This document shows positions 46,736 to 57,474 of a stretch of DNA of 64,000 bases, in pieces (within the stretch, counting starts at the first letter, position 1; the number at the start of each line of letters is the position of its first letter). A program made the translations under genes and the position numbers. This DNA is from Bryoerythrophyllum caledonicum (taxonomy: Eukaryota; Streptophyta; Bryopsida; Pottiales; Pottiaceae), in the NCBI GenBank assembly GCA_963971425.1, contig OZ020518.1:5282263-5346262 (forward strand). Direction: 5' to 3'. Under the pieces are notes generated by a model. The model had not been told where the DNA came from and did not search any database. It saw nothing but the letters and a program-made list of their open reading frames with translations.

Positions 46736-47401
46736 CATTAACCTATTGTTTTGCATCAGGTTTCTTTGCTATTGATCAAATCTTGAGCAAGAACAAGTGC
46801 AAGCATATCACTGGAAAACTACATCACATAACAACTAGAGAGAGAAGTTACATATGGACTACAATAATTGGAACAATACAAAATGATATAGCTCCATCAA
46901 ATGTTCAACATCAAAATAGTGGAGGATTGTATAGCTCATATTATGTACATGTTGGTTTCAAATGGATCTAGTATTGTAACCATTGTGTGTTCTCCACAAT
47001 ATAATAGAAAATTGAACAAAATTATTGTATGTCTCATGAGTCTATGTTTTTTCACGGAACTCAATATGCTATTGTTCACAACAACAATTGAATGGTTTTT
47101 GATGGTAATGAGCTTAATTACAAAATAAATAGAATAACAAGAAGTAGAATAGTATGGTTGTGGACTCCTAGAGAGACATTCACCTGCACCTAGCGCCGCA
47201 GAGACGTTGGAGTCGAACCAGAGTCAAATTTGGATCTGTTCCTTAGTGCACCAAACCCATGTCTCCAAATTAAAGACCTTCAAAGCGGCCCTCCTTGCAC
47301 ATGGCAAGAGGCCACCTAAGAATCTTTGTGGTCTCCTCGCATAGACAGATCACAAACTCAATTGATGACAAGATACGCGTTTTGGTCGCCGCTTGCTTGG
47401 T
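46736..47401. other. Gene-free stretch
   Basis: Only short unsupported ORFs. It ends at the AGGGTTGTTC element end. Confidence 0.4.
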
Positions 47402-47679
47402 TAGGGTTGTTCATAGGACCTCCCCGTCCAAAGGACCGTTCGGTCTGCATGTCAGTCCGTTAAGGATCGGGGGAGGTCCGTTATTGCTAAACTTAGGGTT
47501 GACCGTCCAAATGGTTAAAAGAGATTTACCTTGTTCACCTAGGGTGCCACGTGTCCGACATGTCACCAAATATTTCAAAGAATTAAGCGGACGTGGGGGG
47601 GCACACATTGGAGAGGGGCATGGACGTCTGGAAGGGACGTGAACCTCTTGGGGGGCACGCATGCCTTGGGAGGCACAAA

Positions 47680-48185
47680 TGCCTCATGTTTTTCAATATC
47701 AGCAACTTCTGATGCCCGTAACTCTGTCAGATATTGTCCAAATCAAGCGCATGAGATTTTTATTGACATCAATGTTTTTTGTGAATGTCAAAAGACATCT
47801 CGTAGGCTTAATTTGGACAATATTTGACCGAGTTATGGCCATCAGAAGTTGCTAATATGAAAAAACAAGAGGCATTCGTGCCCCCGAGGCGTCCACACGC
47901 CTTCCAAGTTGTGGCCATCAGAAGTTGCTGATGTGAAAGAACAAGAGGCGTACACGCCCCCCGTCAAGGCGTTCGCACTTCTAGAAGAGGCGTAGACACG
48001 TGGGGGGCCGCAAACGCCTCATGTTTTTCATATTAGCAACTTCTGATGGCCATAACTCGGTCAAATATTGTCCAAATCAAGCGTTTGAGATGTTTTTTGA
48101 CATCTACATTTTTTGCAAATGTCAAAAACATCTCATACGCTTGATTTGGGCAATATTTGATTGAGTTGTGGCCATTTCAAAGTTA
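47680..48185. repeat. Hairpin repeats (two units)
   Basis: At 47690-47870 and 48020-48180 the word AGCAACTTCTGATGGCC..GTCAAATATTGTCCAAATC is followed after about 60 bp by its reverse complement. Related hairpins occur at 50510-50680 and, more diverged, at 32835-32990. Confidence 0.75.
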
Positions 48186-48499
48186 TGAGATAGCTTGACT
48201 GAGTTATGGCCACCAAATATTCAACCGAAAATGCACAAGATTCTATTGAATATAGATGCAACCCCTTTATGCGCTTCAAATTGCGCTCCTCATTATCTCA
48301 CCCCCTTGAGACATTTCCCCCCGCCTCCAAAACTACCCGCCCACACCTTTGCCGACATGCTTGCGCCCCCTTTATAATCAATTTGCGCCCCACTTGACAC
48401 GTTCGCACCCTCTAAATGACGTGATCGCTCACCAACTTCATGTCCGCGCACCCTAAAACCGTTTGTGCCCTACACCCAATGTAGTCTAACGTACAAAAT

Positions 48500-48640
48500 T
48501 CTATTAAAACTCTCAAACAAAAAGTCCTCAATGTAAAAGCCTTCAAGGTGAAAGCCCTCAAAGTATAAGCCCCGAAAGTAAAAGTCCTAAGAGTAAAAGC
48601 TTGTAAAATAAAAAACCTCAAAGTAAGCGCATGTAATCTT
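48500..48640 (+). repeat. Short AAGTAAAAGCC(T)-type repeats
   Basis: Units such as CTCAAAGTATAAGCCC, CGAAAGTAAAAGTCCT and AGAGTAAAAGCTTG recur every 16-18 bp. The complement reads as a Leu/Arg/Thr/Phe-repeat ORF on the minus strand, not a supported gene. Confidence 0.65.
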
Positions 48641-48748
48641 CCCAATACAAAGATAAGCTTTATGGCACGCACAGAATCTTAATCAATTATTAATATAGAA
48701 GAAGGAGATAGAAGATAGAAGATAGATAGATGGATAGATGGATGGATC

Positions 48749-48945
48749 GATGGACCGATGGAGCGATGGAGCGATGGAGCGATGGAGCGATGGAGCGATG
48801 GAGCGATGGAGCGATGGAGCGATGGAGCGATGGAGCGATGGACCGATGGACCGATGGACCGATGGACCGATGGACCGATGGACCGATGGACCGATGGACC
48901 GATGGACCGATGGACCGATGGACCGATGGAACGATGGATCGGTAG
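48749..48945 (+). repeat. Octamer satellite with two unit types
   Basis: About ten units of GATGGAGC (to about 48840) are followed by about eleven of GATGGACC. The boundary is sharp. Since 8 is not a multiple of 3, all three frames on each strand stay open and encode the same 8-residue repeats (for example MDRWTDGP). Confidence 0.95.
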
Positions 48946-48949
48946 ATAC

Positions 48950-50440
48950 GTGTTATAATTTTTGTACTCCCGACTTGTACCATTTATAGAGGTTAGAATG
49001 CACCCAATTGCACCTCCTTTTTTGAAGGTACATTTCTTCATCAAACGACTCTAAATAGAAGGACATTTGTTTGTAATTAAAAAAATAGATATTCCTTAGA
49101 GAAATTAATTAGAATAATTTTGATATCTTCTCATAATATATTAAATAAGCCAATTTAATGGAGGGTTGTGTTAAATTGACATTTGCATTGAACTACGTTA
49201 AATTAAAGGTATACAATGTATAAATTGGTAAGCGTTGATGGTAAGTACTAAATAATTGGTGTTATGGTCACACGATGGTGTTTTACATTATCATTTGTAA
49301 ATGTCGGTTTGTATTAATTGATAATTGTGTTATTTAATTCCAATCTATAGCACTTTAGAGTTTAGAAGAAAAACAAAACAAAATATTGACATATGTTGGA
49401 ACTTGTCATCTCTAATAGTTGAGTGTCTAGAAAAATGAACATGACAAATGAATCAAATGTGTTGTTATTTATAACACTTCAAGGTCTAAAGTAATAAACA
49501 AATCATAAGAATAATACGTGTTGTTATTAATAACACTTCATAGTCTAGAAGAATGACAAAAGAAGATAATTACATGTGTTTTGAGTAATAACACTTTAAA
49601 TTCTAGGTTAATTAACAAATCAAAAGAATTAAATGTGTTGTTGTTTATAACACTTAAGAGTGTAGGAGAATAACAAAACAAAATAATTACATGTGTTTTC
49701 ATCTATAATAGTTCAGAGTCGTGAATAATTATAGTAGTTGATCTCAAGTAAAGTATAGGTTGAAATGTAATACTAATCTTCTAGAAGTACGCAATTAGTG
49801 TTGTTGAATAACCTAAACATCAAATGTCATCTAACAATGATCAACCTTTTTAGTGTAGTTCCTACATAATTAATTTGAAAAGGAGGGTGTCCCAATTTTT
49901 TGGAAAATTGTAAGGAGTTCTCCAAAATAAAATAAAATTCCAATTCACAATTGTCCAAATTTGCAGATATTATAGGTGCTATTTTTGAATACGATAAAAA
50001 ATCTTAATTTAAAATTCAAAAGATATTTTTATGATTAGAAAAATCAATGGAATCATGACAAAAAGAAATTAATATAATTTCAAATGTATACTACGCGTTG
50101 GTCACGTTCGTACCTAATCAATTCAAAATGAAGGTTGTCAAAACTTTTAGAAAATATATGCTTTGTCTCTGAGTTGAAACTTGATACCTATATAATGCCA
50201 AGGTCATATCCATGTAATATATAGGTAACACTCGTGCAGTATCTAGGTGATACTTGGCCTTGTTGGAACCACTACATACAGAAAAGAAAACAACACATTA
50301 CTAATAGATAGTCATGTGTTGATCTAAACTGATGTATACGGTATGTGCTAAACATAAAAGACAAAATGAACCCCACTTCACTAATACACAATAAAATCTC
50401 ACTACCAATAACAAGTGTTACAATTTGATTGTTAAATTAA
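48950..50440. other. Gene-free AT-rich stretch
   Basis: A loose repeat of TGTGTTGTTATTTATAACACTTCA-like units (about 70-bp spacing) is seen at 49440-49720, and the GATACC dispersed repeat at 50100-50270. No gene. Confidence 0.45.
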
Positions 50441-50935
50441 AAGCAATTTATGATGGCCACAACTTGGAAGGGACGTGGACGCCTGGGGGGGCACACGCCT
50501 CTTGGTTCCTTCATTTCAGCAACTTCTGATGGCATAACTCAGTCAAATATTGTCCAAATCAAGCGTATGAGATGTCTTTTTGACATCTACAGAAAATTCA
50601 TGTGTCAAAAAACATCGCATATGCTTGATTTGGATAAAATTTGACTGAGTTATGGCCATCAGAAGTTGTTGGTATGAAAAAAGAAGAGGCGTTGGCGCCC
50701 CCCAAGGTGTCGGCGCCCCCTTGTGAGGCGCACGCGCCTCTTGCACACATGGCGTTAGCAGTTGTCCATGTCATCATACCATTCTAAATTTAGGTAAATT
50801 GTGTAAAAAAATGACCGCAATATTTTTTTTAGCGGACGGCTTGTTTGAAAAATGTCCGGGACCGTCTAATCCGTCCGTCCGGTCAGCCGAATTTGGGCCA
50901 TGTCCATCTTTTTTGACAACCCTGCAGTACGTGCA

Positions 50936-52642
50936 AGGAGGCTTATGCACACAACTGGTTGCTGCTATCTTTTAGTCGGTGCTATCTTCTAGTCACCGCT
51001 TAGTTTGTGCAAGGCACCCTTTTGGTTGCAACTTAATGTGCACCGGCGACTCATATCACAAACTTAGTTGTAGAATTACCATATTGTCACAAAAGTATTG
51101 TACTTTTGATGACTTGCAGAAATAAGATACGCGATTCAACTCACCCATCTAGGACGCGCTAATGCCTCTCCTCTACAGCCACTTTGCTAACAACCACAAT
51201 CCTAGCATGGCTCCTTTGAATCCCCACCACCTTTCTTCACGACAAGAAATGTTCGAGACGTTTTGAATCAGCATCTGTCAAGGCATGCACAAGTAAGAGG
51301 AAGACGAAGCTTAGAAAAATGGCGGGGAGGTGGGATGCAAAGGCCTGACCAACGTGCTCAAATTGTAAATGCGGTCTCTTCCATGTGTCTAAGATCCAAG
51401 ACTTTTGGAGTGCTTCGATTAGACAACAATCGTTGTTGCGATCCTACTTCGTCGAGTCTAGGAGGATTCCAACCCAAGAACTCAAGAACTTGTAAACGTG
51501 GAAACTTTGAGAACGCGGGAAGCATAGCTTGACAACATGTGAACTCCAATAGGGGAGCTAATAACGGGATTGTGCTGCCCAAATTATGCCCCAACAGTGT
51601 CCATCCAAAATCTTGGGACACTGCCCAGGCGGCCTACCTTTCAAGCTTCTTGCCATCCTCCTCTCTTCTCGCCACATGCAAGCTCAATTATGAACATAAT
51701 AAGGTTCATCTATTGAAATGATCTCCGAATGAAAGATGCTAGTTAAAGAATCTTCAATTCAAAGGTGCAGGTCTTGCTAATCTTTATTATTTTTTGGATT
51801 CTACAAAGTTATTTGAAGACCGTGAGGACAACGGCCTGTTGTAGGAACTTAAGAGTCACAGTACTCAAAGCACCATAATTGACCCTTCTAAGGCCTTGTA
51901 GGCTTTACAGGATTAAGGACAAGCAACTATTTTATGATTGTTGCCGCATTTTTGGCATGGAGTAGGCGCAAAAGAAGAAAATCCTTACTAAAAATTTCAA
52001 ATTCAATTTTTCAAATGCAATTGTATTTCAAGTCAAGTTTTCATATTGTGTTGATTGTATGATTGAATTGCATTTGCAAACAACTATACACTAATATTAT
52101 TTCACATAAAACAAGTGCATTTTGAAGGACTGTAGGGCATGTACTATACTACTAGAAACATATTTCCAATTTTTCATTTTTTAAATGCATGCAGTTCAAT
52201 TCCAAAAAGTGCATTTGAATTACTTTTGCAGTTGTCTTTCAGGTGGTCAAAGAACCAAGTCAGTTGATTTCAGCTGTGATTTTTCCAAGGAGGGTATTCT
52301 TTTACCACAAGCTACAAAACTACTCAGTTCTAACTTCTTTCAGCTAATATGAATCAGTGGTTGATGGTAAGTTTGTACTCGCACGTCAAAGTACATAGTT
52401 GCATTAAATGATTTGACTTGGGATATGTGGACGGGCTTGAGCAATCAATAGATCCAAGAGCCAGAGGCAAAGCTTCTGCTTCATGCAGCTGTACTTGTGG
52501 AGGTAATTCCATCATTTCTAACCGGCGTATCGGACTCATACTCATCATGGTTACTCCCAATTCTCATCCTTCTCACCAAAATTCCAACCAAAATTCCAAA
52601 TACCAGCAAACTGTACCAGAACTAGTCATTGTTGGGTATACT
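50936..52642. other. Gene-free stretch
   Basis: Short ORFs on both strands at 51263-51721 and 52354-52666 are not recognised. No element ends supported. Confidence 0.4.
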
Positions 52643-52861
52643 GACTACACTAAAGATCACATTTAGTGTATGTCACACTAAGCTATTTATAAATCCAATA
52701 ACTTTTTCTCTCGATGAATATTTTTACTATGAGCACAACTATCTACACTACTCAAAGAGGTGGGTCATTATAGATATAGTTGGTAAAAATATTCATCAAG
52801 AGAAAAAAGTTATAGCATTTATAAATCGTGATATACACTAAATGTGATCTTTAGTGTAGTC
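52643..52861. mobile_element. 219-bp MITE with perfect 29-bp inverted ends
   Basis: Ends begin GACTACACTAAAGATCACAT and are exact complements for 29 bp. The ends resemble those of 32605-33162 (ACTACACTAAA), suggesting one CACTA-like family. A 4-bp or 3-bp duplication is not evident. Confidence 0.8.
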
Positions 52862-52907
52862 GTCTCATGCTATCTTTCCAGGTTGTAACATGCTGAAGAT
52901 GACTTAG

Positions 52908-53833
52908 CTAACCCTTTACCGCCCAAGAAGCCCAAAATGGGACTCCGGAGGTGCTAAAACTCAATTTGCATGAAATCCATGAGAATTAGGCTTCAAGATA
53001 CCAGGTTTAGATTTGTGCAGACATTACATGAACACTCTCCAACAATCAAATCATGATTTGGATTTATAGAACTCTTGGAAAAGCTAGGAATACAACACAA
53101 TATACATCAAATACACTAAAATATAGTGAATACAGTGAATACCATGCCACATACTATGTTGTATTTCACGTTCTATTACACTAGCCTATGTCCCGTGGCC
53201 ATATGCTTAGTGAAGAGAATGAACATACACTATATTCACGCCGGTCTCCGAAGGAGACTGAAGTTCTTCTTCTTGTATTTCACACACATGCACATTGATT
53301 TGGTCTTAAATTTTGATTGAACTTCGTCTTGATTGAAGCCATTCTTCATTGTTTTGTGATTGTTGATCTCTCTCCTCACACACAAAACTTCTGCTTTAAT
53401 TTGTGTACGGTTGGAACATTTTTGTATACAATCACGTAAAAAAAAGAAAAAAAAATCACCAATAATGGTGTATAAATATTTTCTTTTCATATGATATGTC
53501 AATGCGAAGCTATCAACCTAGTGCACATGTAAAGTGCTCTTATTCAAAGTAAAAAAAATTCTTGCAAGAATCTATTGATGGTTAAAGTAGTACACCCTCC
53601 AAAATCCACAGTTTTCACTACCAATATACAATAACTTTAAACACTATAATCTATTCCATCCACCGTTGGATGTTGTGCAAAATTTCCCCAAAGTTGAGGT
53701 CATGGGTTAAGTTCTATCTTGTAAGGTTACATATTAATATTAGGCATTATATTTCCATCAAAGCCGGTTCAAAGAAAAAAATTAGCAAAATTTTTGGTTT
53801 TTGATAAACTGGTCCTGGGTGGTAAAGGGCTAA
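52908..53833. mobile_element. piggyBac-like MITE with CTAA duplication, holding a LINE tail
   Basis: The element is 52912-53829, ends CCCTTTACCGCCC and GGGTGGTAAAGGG, flanked by CTAA on both sides. After removing the 114-bp insertion it is 804 bp, one base from the 803 bp of 30357-31159. Confidence 0.85.
53170..53272 (+). mobile_element. 103-bp LINE tail insertion with 11-bp target duplication
   Basis: TTGTATTTCAC occurs at 53159-53169 and again at 53273-53283. The insert matches the LINE 3' UTR: CTATGTCCCGTGGCCATATG, TTCACGCCGGTCTCC, hairpin GTCTCC/GGAGAC, then TTCTTCTTC. The paralogous element at 30619 has the site without insert. No A or B box is present, so it is a truncated LINE end, not a tRNA-derived SINE. 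Confidence 0.85.
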
Positions 53834-54130
53834 ACCCCCCACTTACCGACAAGTTAAGCAATGTGCATGTACGGAAAGAACTAAGAAAAGTACAACTTTA
53901 TTATATTGAAATACAACTTTAACCCAAGTGATTTCTTGTTTTTCCAATGAAATGTAAACTACTTGTGAATTTTCAAAGCGTGCTGCCATGTTTAACCTGG
54001 AGGCTGCCAATAGATAACCCTTCATAAGTGCCAATTGGAAGTGAGGGGTCTTGACTAATAACAAACCTCCATTTAGAGTTGAATGGCTGGTAAGGGAATG
54101 GAAGTAGGTTGGATACACCCCAATTTTACA
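53834..54130 (-). mobile_element. Diverged MITE M copy
   Basis: Starts CCCCCCACTTACCGACAAG and follows family M to GGTTGGATACACCCC. It directly adjoins the CTAA of the preceding element. Confidence 0.65.
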
Positions 54131-54377
54131 AGTGCCAGACATGGGCTCATTTTAGCATACCAACAAAGATGGACAAATTTATCCATCTTAAACTTATGGG
54201 TAATATTTTTTTGACAAAATTTGAAAATTATAAGAATTTTTTTCAACATTTCTTAAAGAGAAAGACAACCCATGTTGGATGGGCTACCCATGCTTTAAAG
54301 AAATATGACGCTTAAAAAATTATATAATTTTTTTGTATTATGTTAGCTCAATGCATGTTGCTTTACCTTTGCTTTCA

Positions 54378-54513
54378 GTAGTAGTAAGAACTCCGGCCTA
54401 CGAAAGGTCGGCGTGAATAAAGTGTCTGTTCGTTTCGAACACTATATCAATGTCCAGAAGACAAAGAAAAGTGGATGGGAACTACTGCCTCCTTTCGAGG
54501 GTAGACACTATGG
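54378..54513 (-). mobile_element. LINE 3' tail copy
   Basis: The minus strand reads CATAGTGTCTACCCTCGAAAG, GGCAGTAGTTCCCATCC, then CACGCCGACCT..AGGCCGGAGTTCTTAC. Hairpin CCGACCT/AGGCCGG is formed with one mismatch. Confidence 0.7.
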
Positions 54514-55914
54514 GAAGTAACATGTGAAAAGGAGAAGTGTCTCCTTGGATGAGAGAGTTAAAGAGAGGAACATATAAAGAGAAATTTGATTGAATTGACA
54601 AGGTTTTATTTTTTATTTATTTTTAATGTTTTTTATAATTTTTTAAAACACATGGAAAGGGAAAGGAAGTTTAAGAGTCAGAGAAGATTAGTTTGTAATT
54701 CTTCCTTTGGAAAGTGGTGAGGTGAGACTGCAAAATAGTAGTATGTCTCTAGCATTAATCACTAGTAAGAATTAAAACTAGGAACAATGAGAGGTAGAGT
54801 AAAGTGCATTTGAGTATTTTGCGGAGAAAAGCTAAATAGTGGAAACTTGAACGTGGGAAATGGAACAATTGATAGCATTAAGAAGAGACATATCTCAAGA
54901 AAGGTGAAGGAACCGTATTGTTCTCTGCATCATGTCTCCAATCTGAGCGGCCAGTTGTTCTTCATTTAACTCCTTTGGGTGTCCGAGTAACCATCGATTA
55001 TGACCCCTATGCGTTGCTCCCTCTTGTGACGGTATCGGATTGGCAATCAAACCCCAGAGTTGGTCATGATTGGGTCCTTCATATGTAGCTTCAAAGTAGC
55101 AAATTGGCCCTTCAGCTTCGGTCTTCCCCACCTATAGAAATTGGCCTAGCACTCTCGCTTGATCACGCAAAGATCTCCAATGAATCGTACTTGGTCTCTA
55201 TTAGTAGCAGAAGGCGCAGGCCTTTCTGGCACTCTAGAAGGTAGTGGAGGATAGATTGGAGGTCCCGGACTAAGAGGGGCTCTACCATGACGTTCAAAGT
55301 TTGGAGGTGCATCTAATCTTGGCCTTTGAGCAGGGGGTTGCAGATCCACATCTGTCATGGGTAGAGACGGGTGATGTCTACTTTGAGGAGACGCTGGTTG
55401 GGTGAGGAGATGATTGTGGTCTGGAAGATCAGAAAATGAAAGCTCTTGTTCCGGTTGTGGAACTCTGATACTGACATCGGTTGAGGATCTCTACCTTTGT
55501 TTGATTGTTTTGATTAGGTTTTTTTTTTTTTTTTTCTTAAGGGTTTGGGAACAGGAGATGTCTGAGAGTAGCTGAGAGCTCCGTATTTTCTGGTTAGGTG
55601 CAACAAAGAAGTTAGTCTCTGGGAAGAGGTGTGAGTGCAACGAAGGTGGTTGGATCCTTTGCATACCCCGCTCATAGCTCAGATCAGAGGCAGTAGTGGG
55701 CTTTGAGAGTGGCGTTGTGTTGGGCAGGGGTAGTAAAGGTCAGATCTAACCCTGGCATTCGAAATTTGAGCGATCTGAAGGTAGATTGGAGTGAGGGATG
55801 ACCTGAAAGCACTGGGACCCTGTGTTGGCACTCGATCTAACTTCTTAGAACTCAAACACGATATATAGGTGTAGATCTAACTTGTGTTGGTTGTAACGCC
55901 CTAAGCCCACTTAG
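54514..55914. other. Region with unrecognised minus-strand ORFs
   Basis: Two adjacent minus-strand frames are open: 55358-55146 (starts MTDVDLQPPAQRPRLDAPP, Pro-rich) and 55131-54895 (VGKTEAEGPICYFEATYEG, which looks like folded protein but lacks an ATG). They could be gag-like or exons of a lost gene; the family is not recognised. A poly-T run is at 55519. Confidence 0.3.
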
Positions 55915-57029
55915 ACTTCTTATACTGCTGCACGACCCAGAAACCATTCCACATACGATTTGAAGTCCACACACAGATTCGGGATAGCAGCGGCTCACAC
56001 TGAAGGAGCCAACCAGCAGCGAGAACGAGATCTCAAGTCCACACGAGTGCAAGAGAGTGCAACCAAGTTACAGAACAGACGAGAGGAAACCGACGATCAA
56101 GGAAGTTCACATGACCTGAAGTGCATCCAAGTTCTGCAGCAAACATCAGCCACAAAGAAGCACACCAACAGCACGAAACCAAGCAGACATCATTCCATCC
56201 CTGGAGTGCCCAGGTTCGATCTGACCTTACTTCATTTCAATTTATTTTTTGTCTGTTTATTAGTGTTTGATTTGTTTGCACATTATAGTATACCAGTTAT
56301 ACAAAGAGATCTACACAGCACTCACACACTAGTAGCTACCTCCGACATCTTACATATCACCACACTCACATACACTAGATGTAGATCACCACAAGCTCAC
56401 TGTAACAACACGCATATAAAGCTCCACACTAGATCTCTGATAGAAAACCCTATTAAGCTCGTGTGTGTAGATCGCACGCGGAAGCGCTGGAAAATTTTCC
56501 CAGATCTAGATCTACCTGCACATCAGCAACAAAGACACACAACATCAACACTGAAGAAAACGACACCTCGACAGGAGTGCACAAGAACGCGACGCAACGG
56601 CCGACAAATCCGTAACTCTATCCACATCACAACAAGACCTCACAGCAAGATCGCAACATACAGCAACACCTCAACAGGGAGCAACCTACAGCAACTTCAC
56701 ACCAAGATTCGATCAAACGTAACGGAGGACCAAGATCCAGCCCGCGGCAACATAACATGGAGCTCACTCTACCCCTCCTCTCACAGTTCTTCCCCTTCTT
56801 GCATTCCTCACTCACCGCTCTCACCTTGCTTAAACCCTCCACCTCTCCTCCATGTCCCCTCCCTCATTCTCACCACAGATTCCAAGCTCCCCCACCCAAG
56901 CCCCCGGCACATTACTACAGACAGTCACCTGAATCGAACCCAAAGACCCCGACCCAACCCTCCTCAAACCCTCGCACTCACACAACTTCTCCCTGCGAAC
57001 CTCTCCCTACGAACCTCTCCCCATAGCGA

Positions 57030-57295
57030 CCCCTGGAACTCCCCTTGCGACCTACAAAACCTTGGTAGCGACCTTGTGAATCTTCATAGCGACCCCTGGA
57101 AATCCCCCTGCGACCTATCAATTGGTAGCAACAACCCCTGGAAATCCCCCTGCGACCTACCAATTGGTAGTAGCGACCTCCCTAATCCCCCTGCGACCTA
57201 CCTAATTCCCCTAGCGACCTACCTAATTCCCCTTGCGACCTACCTAATCCCCCTTGCGACCTACCTAATCCCCCTTGCGACCTACCTAACCCCAC
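57030..57295 (+). repeat. 21-bp tandem repeats upstream of the LINE ORF
   Basis: Units based on CCCCTTGCGACCTACCTAAT repeat about six times near 57180-57290, preceded by longer diverged units with CCTGGAAATCCCCCTGCGACC. Being 21 bp they keep frame and would encode a repeated YLIPLAT if translated. Confidence 0.85.
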
Positions 57296-57299
57296 TACC

Positions 57300-57470
57300 A
57301 GTACATATACTGGTACGTATTCTGGTACGTATATTAATACGAATACCGATACGAATACATATACTGATACATATACTGATATATATTGATACATATACTG
57401 ATACATATACTGATACGTATACTGAAGTACACATTGGTACGTATATTGGTACATATACTGATTCATATAT
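57300..57470 (+). repeat. 12-bp TACATATACTGA repeats
   Basis: Variants of TACATATACTGA and TACGTATACTGG follow one another. They run directly into Asn/Thr-coding sequence of the LINE. Confidence 0.85.
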
Positions 57471-57474
57471 TGAT

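Larger units (their letters stand above)
47403..50925. mobile_element. Possible large hAT-like element with hairpin subrepeats
   Basis: The left end AGGGTTGTTCATAGGACC and the right end (complement AGGGTTGTCAAAAAAGATGG) are inverted and followed by CCG-rich subterminal sequence. Internal hairpins near both ends share CAACTTCTGATGGC..TCCAAATCAAGCG words. No 8-bp duplication or transposase was found, and two separate elements cannot be excluded. Confidence 0.4.

Noticed and set aside
48679-49044. Several long ORFs on both strands encoding RSIGPSVH or MDRWTDGP repeats
   Set aside because: They are produced by an octamer satellite without stop codons in any frame.
53170-53272. Short insertion considered as a tRNA-derived SINE
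   Set aside because: No A or B box promoter; the sequence is contained in the LINE 3' UTR.
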